Shown one piece after another: positions 26,715 to 35,719 of a stretch of 44,664 nt of DNA. The number at the start of each line of letters is the position of its first letter. The first letter of the stretch is position 1. The stretch is from contig JALOOO010000024.1 in the NCBI GenBank assembly GCA_025454375.1, forward strand, positions 1 through 44,664. Reading direction: 5' to 3'. Origin of the DNA: Leptolyngbya sp. Prado105. GTDB lineage: Bacteria; Cyanobacteriota; Cyanobacteriia; Leptolyngbyales; Leptolyngbyaceae. Below the pieces are notes generated by a model that saw nothing but the letters and a program-made list of their open reading frames with translations, had not been told where the DNA came from and ran no database searches. The position numbers and the translations under genes are program-made.

Positions 26715-27182
26715 ATGCTCAGCACGTCAATTCAACCTCCTCAATTTTCTCTGCTTATTATTGAAGATAGCGACGAAGATTTCGCTGCCTTTGAGCGCAT
26801 TGCTCGTCGCTCCTCTGTGCAAAATCCAATCTACCGCTGCTCGGATGGTGATGAAGCCTTAGCTTTTCTCCGTCAGATTGGAGAATATGCCAATCCAGAT
26901 ATCGCCCCTCGTCCCTCGATTATTCTTTTAGATCTGAATCTTCCTGGCACAGATGGTCGCGACGTTCTGAAACAGATTAAACAAGATGCCGCCCTCAAAG
27001 CCATTCCAATCGTTGTATTTACCACCTCATCTAATCCTAAAGACGTAGATACCTGCTACCAACATGGAGTCAATGGCTATCTGATTAAACCGATCGATGT
27101 TGTTCAACTTAAACAAACGGTGCGGCTCTTTTTTGAGTACTGGTTTACCTCAAGTCTTCTCCCCGGTACAGCAATAGAATAG
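26715..27182 (+). CDS. Rcp1-like response regulator (single REC)
   Basis: 155 residues, receiver domain only. Acid pocket Glu17/Asp18 (IIEDSDEDF), phosphoacceptor Asp73 (ILLDLNLPG), Thr in VVFTTSS and Lys in YLIKPID. The first-position Glu-Asp and the length match Rcp1/Rcp2, the partners of cyanobacterial phytochromes. It lies head to head with the phytochrome gene across 59 bp, so it is the obvious phosphate acceptor. It has no output domain and must act through another protein. The C-terminal extension of ~25 residues is typical of Rcp proteins, where it helps dimerisation. Confidence 0.92.
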   Translation: MLSTSIQPPQFSLLIIEDSDEDFAAFERIARRSSVQNPIYRCSDGDEALAFLRQIGEYANPDIAPRPSIILLDLNLPGTDGRDVLKQIKQDAALKAIPIVVFTTSSNPKDVDTCYQHGVNGYLIKPIDVVQLKQTVRLFFEYWFTSSLLPGTAIE

Positions 27183-27293
27183 ATACGGGTAGATTTCCTC
27201 TACCTTGCGGAGGATGTGTCGGCAATTGAGGCATTTTAAGCTGCAACTAGTGGCAGTAATCAGTTGGAATCAATACTTAGTGCTTTGAAGTGA

Positions 27294-30011
27294 ATGCTTA
27301 CCCATTTGTCCCATACCGTTTTGATTGTTGACGATGCGGATCATGATCGGGAAGCCTATCGACGCTACTTGGTTGCTGAACGCGATCTCACGTATCAAAT
27401 CTTAGAAGAGGAGTCGGCTGAAAGCGCTCTGTCGCTTTGGCATACTCGCAAGCAGGCGGACTGTTCTGAAATCGATGTGATTCTGCTGGATTATCGCCTA
27501 CCTGACAAAGATGGGCTAGAGTTCCTGACCGAACTTAGAGGGGATGCTGGAGAAAAGTGCCCGCCTGTAATTTTGATTACTGGGCAAGGAAGTGAAACGA
27601 TCGCGGTACAAGCTTTTAAGCAAGGGGTCGCAGATTACTTGGTGAAAGGGGACATTACCCCTGAAGGGCTGCGATACACAACAAGAATGGCGATCGAGAA
27701 TGCCCGACTGCGGCGAAAACTGCGAGAGAGTGAGGAGCGCTATCGAACGGTTGTCGAAGACCAAACAGAGCTAATCTGTCGCTTTTTACTAGATGGAACC
27801 TTAACGTTCGTCAATGGGGCTTACTGTCGCTACTTTAATACCTCCTCAAGCGCTCTAATCGGGTGTGCTTTTTTTGATCACATTCCTGACTCAGCGCTTG
27901 AATCGATTCAGCAGCAGCTTGCCGATTTTTTGCAGCTTTCGCCTGAGCATCCTGTGATTGTTCACGAGCATCCGGTTCTCAAGCCAGACGGCGAACTGAG
28001 ATGGCTCCAGTGGACAAATCGAGCGATTTTTGATGTAGAGGGTCAGATTATTGAGCTACAAGCGGTTGGACGAGATGTAAGTAGCTGTCGGCAGATGTCG
28101 CGAGAACTTCAAGAAAGCCAGCGATTTCTACAACAAGTTGCAGACACGACTCCTGGAATTCTCTATGTGTATGATCTTGAACAACAATGCAATGTCTTTG
28201 TCAATCGACGGATTGCAGAACTGTTAGGATATACCGCCGCTCACATCCAGGCGATAGGCGAAGCGCTGATTTCAACCTTGATTCATCCAGATGATCTCGC
28301 TCGGATTCCAGCACATCTTGCTCAATTTGAACCTGCACCCAATGGAACGGTGTTTGAGTTGGAATACCGAATGCAACATGCCAATGGCGAATGGCGTTGG
28401 TTTCATAGCAGAGAGACGGTCTTTGATCGTACTTCAGAAGGTCGAGTTAAACAGATTTTAGGCATTGTTGAAGACGTTACACCTCGCAAGTCTGCTGAAC
28501 TGGCTTTGAGCTTAGCAAATGAGCGGTTTAACCTGATGACCTCTGCGGTCAACGGACTCGTCTATGACTATGATTTACAGCGAAATCATGTCGTCCGTAG
28601 TGCGGGGCTAACTGAGCTATTTGGATACTCGATCGAGGAAGCAGAACCGACCTCAACCTGGTGGTGGAACTTAATCCATCCAGAGGATCGAGCCGCCTTT
28701 GATCTTAAAGAAATGCGGCAGCAAATGATGGCGCGATCGCGGATTTCGGGTGAATATCGTGTGCGCCACAAAGATGGACACTATATCTGGGTTGAAGAAC
28801 GCAGTTTTGTCCTCCTTGATGATGCAGGGCAACCTGCTCGGATGGTCGGATGTACAACAGACATCACTAAGCGCAAACAATTTGAGTTTGAGCGCGAACA
28901 GTTACTCGCTCAAACTCAAGCCGCAAAAGAAGAATCAGAAAGAGCCAACCAATCGAAAGATGAGTTTCTCGCGATCGTTTCTCACGAATTGCGCTCTCCG
29001 CTGAATGCTATTCTCGGCTGGGCTGGAGTCCTGCAAAGTAAGCAATTAAGTCCTGAAAAAGTGCAGCAAGCGCTGGCAACGATTGAGCGCAATGCGCGAT
29101 CGCAAAATCAATTGATCGAAGATTTGCTGGATGTTTCGCGGATGATTCGGGGAGATCTCCGCTTAACCATGACTTCTGTCAATTTGATTCACGTTGTAGA
29201 AATGACGCTGCAAAATGTTCAACTGATGGCAGAAGCAAAACAGATTACGCTCTGTTCTAGCATTGATCTCTCTCTCGACTTGATAGTTGGCGATGAGAAT
29301 CGTCTGCGTCAGGTTGTGACAAATTTGCTAACGAACGCGATTAAATTTACGCCGAATGGTGGGCGGGTCGAGATTGAAGTCTCTAGTACTAACGCAATGG
29401 CTCAGATTGTTGTTCGAGATACGGGAAAGGGCATTGAGGCTGATTTCTTACCTTATGTCTTTGATCGGTTCCGCTCAGGTGCAAGGTCAAAAGAAGGCTT
29501 AGGTTTAGGTCTTGCAATTTCACGTCATCTGGTCGAACGGCATGGGGGAGTGATCACGGCTGAGAGTTCAGGCGTTGGGCAGGGAGCAACTTTTACGGTT
29601 CGATTACCGTTTCACCAGCCTCGATCGAACGGTTCAAATGCGCTTGCAGGGATTAAAATCCTTGTTGTAGATAATGAGCCAAATGCGTTGGTGTTTCTGC
29701 AACTTGCTTTAGAAACAGTGGCAGCAGAAGTCACGATCGCATCATCAGCGCAACAAGCGATCGAGCTATTTCAGCAGATTCAACCTGACTTTGTAGTCAG
29801 TGATATTGAGATGCCTGAGCAAGATGGATATCAGCTCGTTCAGAATCTGCATCGTTTCAGGTCTGACTTTGTAGCTATTGCTTTGACGGCGGATACTAAA
29901 GGTAAAGATCGGGCTTTAGAAGCTGGATTTCAGGTTCATCTAGTAAAACCGATCAATCCTGCTGAACTCATTTGTTCGATCGTTCAATTCGTCCAGCTTC
30001 ATTCGCACTGA
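27294..30011 (+). CDS. Hybrid kinase REC-PAS-PAS-PAS-HisKA-HATPase-REC
   Basis: 905 residues. N-terminal receiver (8-130) with Asp66 (VILLDYRLPDKDG), then a coiled linker and three PAS/PAC repeats (about 145-265, 275-400, 408-525). HisKA has His564 (VSHELRSPLNAILG); HATPase has NLLTNAIKF, DTGKGI and GLGLGLAISRHL. The C-terminal receiver has Asp837 (VVSDIEMPEQDG). No membrane segment is seen, so it senses cytoplasmic signals. It follows the Rcp1-like gene by 111 bp on the same strand, so it may be the third step of the same pathway; this is an inference. No chromophore site was seen in its PAS domains. Confidence 0.94.
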   Translation: MLTHLSHTVLIVDDADHDREAYRRYLVAERDLTYQILEEESAESALSLWHTRKQADCSEIDVILLDYRLPDKDGLEFLTELRGDAGEKCPPVILITGQGSETIAVQAFKQGVADYLVKGDITPEGLRYTTRMAIENARLRRKLRESEERYRTVVEDQTELICRFLLDGTLTFVNGAYCRYFNTSSSALIGCAFFDHIPDSALESIQQQLADFLQLSPEHPVIVHEHPVLKPDGELRWLQWTNRAIFDVEGQIIELQAVGRDVSSCRQMSRELQESQRFLQQVADTTPGILYVYDLEQQCNVFVNRRIAELLGYTAAHIQAIGEALISTLIHPDDLARIPAHLAQFEPAPNGTVFELEYRMQHANGEWRWFHSRETVFDRTSEGRVKQILGIVEDVTPRKSAELALSLANERFNLMTSAVNGLVYDYDLQRNHVVRSAGLTELFGYSIEEAEPTSTWWWNLIHPEDRAAFDLKEMRQQMMARSRISGEYRVRHKDGHYIWVEERSFVLLDDAGQPARMVGCTTDITKRKQFEFEREQLLAQTQAAKEESERANQSKDEFLAIVSHELRSPLNAILGWAGVLQSKQLSPEKVQQALATIERNARSQNQLIEDLLDVSRMIRGDLRLTMTSVNLIHVVEMTLQNVQLMAEAKQITLCSSIDLSLDLIVGDENRLRQVVTNLLTNAIKFTPNGGRVEIEVSSTNAMAQIVVRDTGKGIEADFLPYVFDRFRSGARSKEGLGLGLAISRHLVERHGGVITAESSGVGQGATFTVRLPFHQPRSNGSNALAGIKILVVDNEPNALVFLQLALETVAAEVTIASSAQQAIELFQQIQPDFVVSDIEMPEQDGYQLVQNLHRFRSDFVAIALTADTKGKDRALEAGFQVHLVKPINPAELICSIVQFVQLHSH

Positions 30012-30436
30012 ATCCCATAGCAGTTCTAAATTAGTCATGAAATGCAGAGTTGAGTAAATTTGAGCAGCAAAACGTGAATTTCGTTCGGGATTCTAGTAGA
30101 AATTTCATGCAAAAAATCAGCATATATATTCTGATCTAAAATCTCTTATTTCCTATTATTTATTCCGTCTAATGATCGAAATAATATTTTTTCTAAAATA
30201 GGCTCGCTTTTAAGAGAATAAAGGTATTTTAGAGAATCATAAAAGCCATAAAGATTAGAACAAATGCCTTTCAGCTAACGCCTTGATACACTCATCAATT
30301 TGTTTTATGGATTCAATTGATCTCGTTATGCTCGGAAAGAAAGAGAAGCCAATATTTGTATCCTTGCTTACAGTTGTAAAGATGCCTGGACTGAATAAAT
30401 AAGAGTGACACCACCAGCGTTGGAGCTATTTCAATC
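30012..30436. other. 425-bp AT-rich gap before ABC operon
   Basis: No open frame worth reporting and no hairpin of note. The AT-rich part (30100-30245) holds short direct repeats of no clear meaning. The 3' end carries the NtcA-like site. Confidence 0.5.
30357..30372 (+). promoter_or_regulatory. NtcA-like site with -10 candidate
   Basis: TGTA-N8-TACA, the full NtcA palindrome, ends 24 bp before a TAAATA box (30396-30401). That spacing is close to class II NtcA-activated promoters (site near -41.5). The binding-protein start follows at 30437. It suggests induction of the ABC importer during nitrogen limitation. The site is a match by eye, not tested. Confidence 0.55.
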
Positions 30437-31939
30437 ATGGATAGATGGAGATTTACTCGTCGAGGCTTTCTGCTTTCTTTGTCGCTCAGTTCATTTGCTT
30501 TTGCAGCAGCATGTTCTAATACCCAAGCGAGCAATCTATCCGGGAATACAGGAGGAAAGAAAGTAATTCGGATTGCGATCGGAACACAAGATCAAGTGAT
30601 CAATACCGCAACCGGAGGCTCCGTTATTCGCGAAGAAAAACTGCTTGAAAAACACCTCCCTAAAACAGGCAAATACCAGAACGTAGAGTACAAAATTGAG
30701 TGGTCAAGCTACACTTCTGGCCCTCCAATTACCAACAAGATGCTTGCCAATCAACTCGACATTGGCATGATGGGAGACTTTCCGCTCACGATCAACATGA
30801 CCACTTTTCAGCAGAAAGGAGGGGGAGTCAATACGCTCTACATTGGCACTTTGGGCTATAGTGCAAGCGGAGCGGGAAATGCTGTGCTAGTTCCTAAAGA
30901 TAGTTCTGTCAAAACTTTAGCAGATTTGAAAGGCAAGCAAGTTTCGGTTCCATTTGGCTCTGCGGCACATGGAATGTTATTGAAAGCTCTAAGGGGAGCG
31001 GGAATTGACCCAGATAAAGATGTCAAACTGGTCAGTCAAGCCCCTGAAGTCGGTGGCACAAGTCTGCGAACCAATCAAATTGATGCTCATGCTAACTTTG
31101 TTCCCTTTGGTGAGTTGTTTCCCTTCCGAGGATTTGCTCGCAAAATCTTTGATGGTGCAGAACTTGGCGTGCCTACGTTTCATGGCGTTGTTGTGCGATC
31201 GGACTTTGCAAAGGAATATCCAGAAGTCGTGGTTGCTTACATGAAAGCTATGCTCGAAGCGAATAAACTCTTCCGCGAGCAACCTGAAGCAGTTGCAACC
31301 AAGATCGAGCAATGGTCTGGAGTGGAAAAAGAAGTCGTATATATGTTCTTAGGTCCATCTGGATTGCAGCGACTTAACCCTAGCATTCGCCAACCCAATC
31401 TAGACGCACTCAATAACAGCGTGACCACTCTCAAACAACTAGGGCGATTGGATGCCAATATCAAAACGGAGGATGTGACAAAATTGATTGATAGCAGCTA
31501 TCTGAAGCAGGCAATGCAAGAAATGGGGATGACTGAAGACCAGGCTGCTGCGGATGCGGATAAGTTTGTGATTGGCGGTGAAGATGCCGAAACAAAGCAA
31601 CCGATTCAGGATGCAAAATTAGCAGCCCAACTCTGGATCAAGGGCGAAGATAAAGTGCGAAGCTATGCCTCAGTACAGAATATGATGTCAACCTTGAAAA
31701 AGCTTCAGGCAGATGGAAAGCAAGCTGTGAGTGCAATTTTTGTTCACGATCGCACGAATGGCTGGAAATTATTTGCAGAAAATTCCTTCTTTGTACGTAG
31801 CAATGATGGGATCTCGGCATTTTTGACCGAAAGAGAAGCTCAGACATTTGCCCAACAGAATGGCGCTCAGGTTGTCGGAGTTAAAGGGCTACAGGAGTTT
31901 TATGCACAAGAACTCCAGCCTAGTTTAGCAGCGCGTTAG
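30437..31939 (+). CDS. ABC substrate-binding protein with NosL-like C-terminal domain
   Basis: 500 residues. The N-terminus has a twin-arginine-like TRRGFLLS and a lipobox (FAAAC, Cys26), so it is probably a membrane-anchored lipoprotein. Residues 40-375 are an NrtA/SsuA/TauA-type binding fold (VIRIAIGTQDQV, LANQLDIGMMGDFPL, LADLKGKQVSVPFGS). The last ~110 residues (385-495) are extra. AAQLWIKGEDKVRSYASVQN, then AIFVHDRTNGW and NSFFVRSNDGISAF, follow the NosL (copper-binding, nitrous oxide reductase accessory) pattern, but its CxxCGM metal motif is absent. The substrate is unknown; nitrate, taurine or sulfonates are family options. First gene of the operon. Confidence 0.85.
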   Translation: MDRWRFTRRGFLLSLSLSSFAFAAACSNTQASNLSGNTGGKKVIRIAIGTQDQVINTATGGSVIREEKLLEKHLPKTGKYQNVEYKIEWSSYTSGPPITNKMLANQLDIGMMGDFPLTINMTTFQQKGGGVNTLYIGTLGYSASGAGNAVLVPKDSSVKTLADLKGKQVSVPFGSAAHGMLLKALRGAGIDPDKDVKLVSQAPEVGGTSLRTNQIDAHANFVPFGELFPFRGFARKIFDGAELGVPTFHGVVVRSDFAKEYPEVVVAYMKAMLEANKLFREQPEAVATKIEQWSGVEKEVVYMFLGPSGLQRLNPSIRQPNLDALNNSVTTLKQLGRLDANIKTEDVTKLIDSSYLKQAMQEMGMTEDQAAADADKFVIGGEDAETKQPIQDAKLAAQLWIKGEDKVRSYASVQNMMSTLKKLQADGKQAVSAIFVHDRTNGWKLFAENSFFVRSNDGISAFLTEREAQTFAQQNGAQVVGVKGLQEFYAQELQPSLAAR

Positions 31940-32087
31940 GTGCAATGCACTTTGATACAGTTTGGAATGTGTGAATGTGAAACAATGCGTTCCTAACCAT
32001 TCGAGCTGCTGCACAAATGCCTGCTGAATAGAATTCACGAAAGATTGATGCAGAAACTCTGTTCTCTTCACTGATTGGAGGCACTTC

Positions 32088-32905
32088 ATGTCCAGATCGC
32101 CCTCCGAGCGATCGACAATGCTCAGTTTTGTCGATCGCTGGAGTTTTCTACTATCACAGCTATTTCAAAAAAACGAAGGATCTTCGCGACTGAATCCGCT
32201 GAGACTATTATTTAGAGCCTTTTCGCTAGTTTTATTTTTTGGAATTTGGCAATTTCTTTGCTCAATCAAGTTTCAATTCTTGATTAATTTTTCGTTTGTG
32301 CCCTCTCCCTTGGAAGTTCTGGGTGCAACGGTCAAATTCTTCTCAAACAATCCAATGGTGCATCTTCAAGCAAGTGTGCTGCGGGTTTTGTTGGGATATG
32401 CGATCGCAGTCTTACTAGGAGTAAGCTTAGGGATTGTAATTGGCTGGTTTCAAAAGATTGAAGATCTAGTATTTCTGCCGCTTGAAATTTTGCGCCCAAT
32501 TCCCGCTGTTGCCTGGATTCCGCTCGCAATTCTGATGTTTCCTGATGCAGAATCGGGCATGATCTATATCACTTTTATTGGGGCATTTTTCCCTGTTTTG
32601 ATTAGTACAATTAAAGGCGTTGAAGGAACTGACTTACTTTTACTGCGCGTTGGACAATGTTTGGGAGCGCAACAGTGGCATATCTTCAAAGATATTGTGA
32701 TTCCAGGAGCGATGCCAAGTATTGCGAGTGGATTAGTGATTGGGATGGGAAATTCTTGGTTTTGCCTGGTGACGGCTGAGATTTTGCAATTGTGATGGGA
32801 ATGTTGCTCATTGGATTAATGGGATCGCTGAGTTCTTATGCTGTGGATCTTTTGACGCATGTGCTGATGCCCTGGCGCGTCACAAAGAAAGGAAACGCCA
32901 GTTAG
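32088..32905 (+). pseudogene. ABC permease gene, internal deletion plus frameshift
   Basis: An SsuC/TauC-type permease. It starts at ATG 32088 after a good ribosome site (GGAGG) and has the usual membrane helices and the EAA-loop region (GATDLLLLRVGQ-like, AMPSIASGLVIGMG). The frame ends at TGA 32793 right after TAEILQL. The rest of the permease is present in another frame from 32789: IVMGMLLIGLMGSLSSYAV to a TAG at 32903. Between the two parts about 20-25 conserved residues (the loop normally running TAE-M-I-S-G-x-x-G-I-G-Y to P-D-I) are missing. A sequencing slip cannot explain the lost residues, so the importer is probably dead. Confidence 0.85.
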
Positions 32906-32927
32906 TCGTAGCTAGAGGATAGTAATT

Positions 32928-33749
32928 GTGGCAATGTTAATCGAGCAAAGCACTCAACAACAAGCACTCAAAGGTCTGGTCGAAGTCGAAGACCTATCGA
33001 TTTGTTTTAGGCGAAAAGGACAGTTAATTCCGGTACTAGAGTCGATCGAGTTTACGATCGAACCGGGTGAGTTTGTCTGCTTACTGGGGCCATCGGGATG
33101 TGGTAAATCGACCATTCTCAATGCGATCGCAGGATTTATTAAACCGACTCGCGGCTCTGTTGCTGTGGATCGCGTCCCAGTTGTCCGTCCCGGAGCCGAT
33201 CGCGGATTTGTGTTTCAGCAGTATTCACTCTTACCTTGGAAGACGACGTTTCAGAATGTGGAATTTGGGCTGAAGATTCAGGGAATGCCTGCTGCAAAGC
33301 GCAAAGAGATTGTCAATTACTATCTCAATCGCGTGGGGTTGTATCAGCATCGTCATTCTTACCCTTATCAGCTATCAGGAGGAATGCAGCAGCGAGCAAG
33401 TATCATTCGCGCTTTAGTCAATTCGCCGTCTGTGCTACTGATGGATGAACCGTTTGCAGCGCTAGATGCTCAGACTCGACATATGATGCAAGAACTGCTG
33501 TTGGATATCTGGACTGAGCTAAAATCAACCGTTGTGTTTGTGACGCATGATATTGAGGAGGCAGTATTTTTGAGCGATCGTATCTTTGTGATGGGGGTCA
33601 GTCCAGGTCGAATTAAGCAAGTGGTTGAGGTTTCTCTAGAGCGACCGAGACATATTGATGTCATGGTGTCGTCAGACTTTTTACACCTGAATCGCGAGAT
33701 TTTTGAACTCATTCGAGAAGAGACTTTGAAAAGCATGGAACTCAACTAA
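32928..33749 (+). CDS. ABC importer ATPase (SsuB/TauB/NrtD-like)
   Basis: 273 residues. Walker A GPSGCGKST, Q-loop FVFQQYSLLPW, signature LSGGMQQRASIIRA, Walker B VLLMDEPFAALD and the His switch THDIEEA are all intact. It is the energy unit of the importer formed with the binding protein and the (broken) permease. The start is a GTG at 32928 with GAGGA upstream; an ATG two codons later is the alternative. It lies 22 bp after the permease remnant. It stays intact, so the permease lesion may be recent, or the ATPase may serve another permease. A strong hairpin follows. Confidence 0.93.
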   Translation: MAMLIEQSTQQQALKGLVEVEDLSICFRRKGQLIPVLESIEFTIEPGEFVCLLGPSGCGKSTILNAIAGFIKPTRGSVAVDRVPVVRPGADRGFVFQQYSLLPWKTTFQNVEFGLKIQGMPAAKRKEIVNYYLNRVGLYQHRHSYPYQLSGGMQQRASIIRALVNSPSVLLMDEPFAALDAQTRHMMQELLLDIWTELKSTVVFVTHDIEEAVFLSDRIFVMGVSPGRIKQVVEVSLERPRHIDVMVSSDFLHLNREIFELIREETLKSMELN

Positions 33750-33762
33750 GAGTCAAAGACGT

Positions 33763-33805
33763 AAGCCCTGAGATTCTGCTTAAAGAGAGCAGTCTTTCAG
33801 GGCTT
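33763..33805. terminator. Bidirectional terminator
   Basis: An 18-base-arm hairpin (33763-33780 with 33788-33805, about 15 paired) between the convergent ATPase and pepF genes. Confidence 0.75.
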
Positions 33806-33828
33806 GTATCTTTGAAAGGTCGCCTAAA

Positions 33829-35631
33829 TTATAGGCTTGCTTGCAACTGCTCTAAGAGCTTCTCAACATAGGTTAAAGCCCCTCGAATCGTTGCAGGATC
33901 TTCAATATCTACTCCCACATACTGCCGGAGTGCAGCTACTTGATCTAAGCTTCCACCTGCTGCTAAAAGCTCTAAATACCCTGGAATGAAGTCTTGACCC
34001 ACTTCAAGATACTTCTGATAGCAGGCAAGGCTGACAATGTTGGATGCCGTATATTGATAGCAATAGAAGGGCTTGAAGTAGATATGCCCGATTCGCGCCC
34101 AGTCATATTGGTGTTCGGGTAGGACTTCAACGACATCACCACAGAGGGTTTGATAGAGTTTCATCCATTCTTCATTGACAAAGGTGTGATCGAAACTGCT
34201 TTGGACTGCGCGCTCATGCACAGCAAGCTCTAACCGACTGATGGTACTTTGTCGGAAGAGTAGGTTTAGCTGATCTTCAAGCTGACGAGTGATCAATGAT
34301 TGGGTCAAAGTTTTGTCGTCTTTGGCTTGCTTCAGCAGGTAGTCGAGTAACAGCAGTTCGTTGAAGGTTGAGGCAATTTCAGCCAGTACCATTGGGGGAT
34401 TGCTATTGAAGTAGGATTGTCGATCGTCGATCCAGGCAAAGTGCAATCCGTGACCCATCTCATGAGCCAGGGTAAACAATGAGTTGTAGTCGTCGGTATA
34501 CGACATCAAGAGATAGCTATGCTTCCCGTAGGTGTAGGAGCAGAACGCACCCCCGCGTTTACCCGGTCGGACTTTTGCATCCACCCAGTTTCTCACAAAG
34601 AACTCTTCTGCACGGCGAGCATAGTTCGGATTAAATTGATCTAATGCGGAAAGTAGTGTTTCAACGCCTGCTTTATAACTAATGGGCGGAGTTGCCTCAG
34701 TTGCCCAAGGTGCATAGAGATCAGCCGTTCGGATTTTTTGTCCCAGTGCTTGTCCTTTTAAGGTGTAGTAGCGCTGGAAGAGATCAAACCGATCGCCTGT
34801 TCCAGACATAATGGCTCGAAACACAGGCTCAGAGACTTCATCTGCCAAAAGCTGCTTTTGCAAAGTAGACTCATAGCCACGCATCTGATTTTCGATTTTA
34901 TGATCCTGTGCGACAGAGTTCAGAATGTACGCATAGAGCGAATTGTGCTGTTTCATCACTTTGCGAACTGTCTGATACCCTGCTGTGCGGATGGTTGCAT
35001 CGGGGTGATAAAGCAGGGCGCTGAGTTCCGATTCCGTGCTAACCGTTCGACCTTCAGGAGTGGTGACGGGTTCGTATTCCTGTTCGCCCAGGTGAACCGA
35101 TCGCAGTTGAATAAAAGCTTGTCGTCCCGTCAAACTATCTTGATTTCGAGTTTGTTCGACTTCTTCAGACAGGGTATGTGGACGATACTTTGCGATTCGA
35201 TTGAGATAGTGCTGATAGATTGCTAAATCCGGAGCTTCTTGTAGCGCTGCAAACTTGGCAGCCGCTAACTTTTGCAGTTCAAGATCGAAGAAGAGAAGCT
35301 GATTTTCCACTCCTGTGAGTGCTTCCATGACTTTATCAAGGAATTGCTTAGCTTCGGTGTTGCGAGTATCCGCAGAAAAGATCAGCGAAGGAAATGCGTA
35401 GAGATAGCCAGACTTTTCGGAGATCGCTTCTAGAGTTTTAAAGCAATCTGCTAACTGATCTGGAGTCAAATCTTTTACTTTGCCGCGAAAAGAATCGCGA
35501 AACTCGCTGGATTGTTGTTGCAACGACTCTAGATCTTGAGAGAAGTTTGGATCGCTGAAGCCTTGATATAAATCAGATAAATCCCATTCCTGCGGGCTGT
35601 CCAACTGCATCCGGTCAATGGCTTGCGTCAT
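33829..35631 (-). CDS. pepF: Oligoendopeptidase F (M3 family)
   Basis: 600 residues, normal for PepF. The zinc motif is HEMGHGLHFAW (HExxH), and the third ligand Glu is in ASTFNELLLLDYLL. It is a cytoplasmic metallopeptidase that degrades peptides of roughly 7-17 residues. The N-terminal helical lid and the SYTDDYNSLFTLAHE approach to the site are typical. Monocistronic by layout: convergent with the ABC ATPase, with 88 bp of AT-rich DNA between its start and the end of the deacetylase gene. No signal peptide. Confidence 0.94.
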   Translation of the reverse strand: MTQAIDRMQLDSPQEWDLSDLYQGFSDPNFSQDLESLQQQSSEFRDSFRGKVKDLTPDQLADCFKTLEAISEKSGYLYAFPSLIFSADTRNTEAKQFLDKVMEALTGVENQLLFFDLELQKLAAAKFAALQEAPDLAIYQHYLNRIAKYRPHTLSEEVEQTRNQDSLTGRQAFIQLRSVHLGEQEYEPVTTPEGRTVSTESELSALLYHPDATIRTAGYQTVRKVMKQHNSLYAYILNSVAQDHKIENQMRGYESTLQKQLLADEVSEPVFRAIMSGTGDRFDLFQRYYTLKGQALGQKIRTADLYAPWATEATPPISYKAGVETLLSALDQFNPNYARRAEEFFVRNWVDAKVRPGKRGGAFCSYTYGKHSYLLMSYTDDYNSLFTLAHEMGHGLHFAWIDDRQSYFNSNPPMVLAEIASTFNELLLLDYLLKQAKDDKTLTQSLITRQLEDQLNLLFRQSTISRLELAVHERAVQSSFDHTFVNEEWMKLYQTLCGDVVEVLPEHQYDWARIGHIYFKPFYCYQYTASNIVSLACYQKYLEVGQDFIPGYLELLAAGGSLDQVAALRQYVGVDIEDPATIRGALTYVEKLLEQLQASL

Positions 35632-35719
35632 TGCATTCGCTCCTTATACGAACTCATTATGATTACGTTTTAATTTTGATATTAACCGATTCTAGACGAG
35701 AAGACATCTCTGTTGAGGA

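Noticed and set aside
32770..32810. Programmed frameshift in the permease
   Set aside because: About 20-25 conserved residues are missing, so a frameshift alone would not restore the protein; no slippery run is seen.
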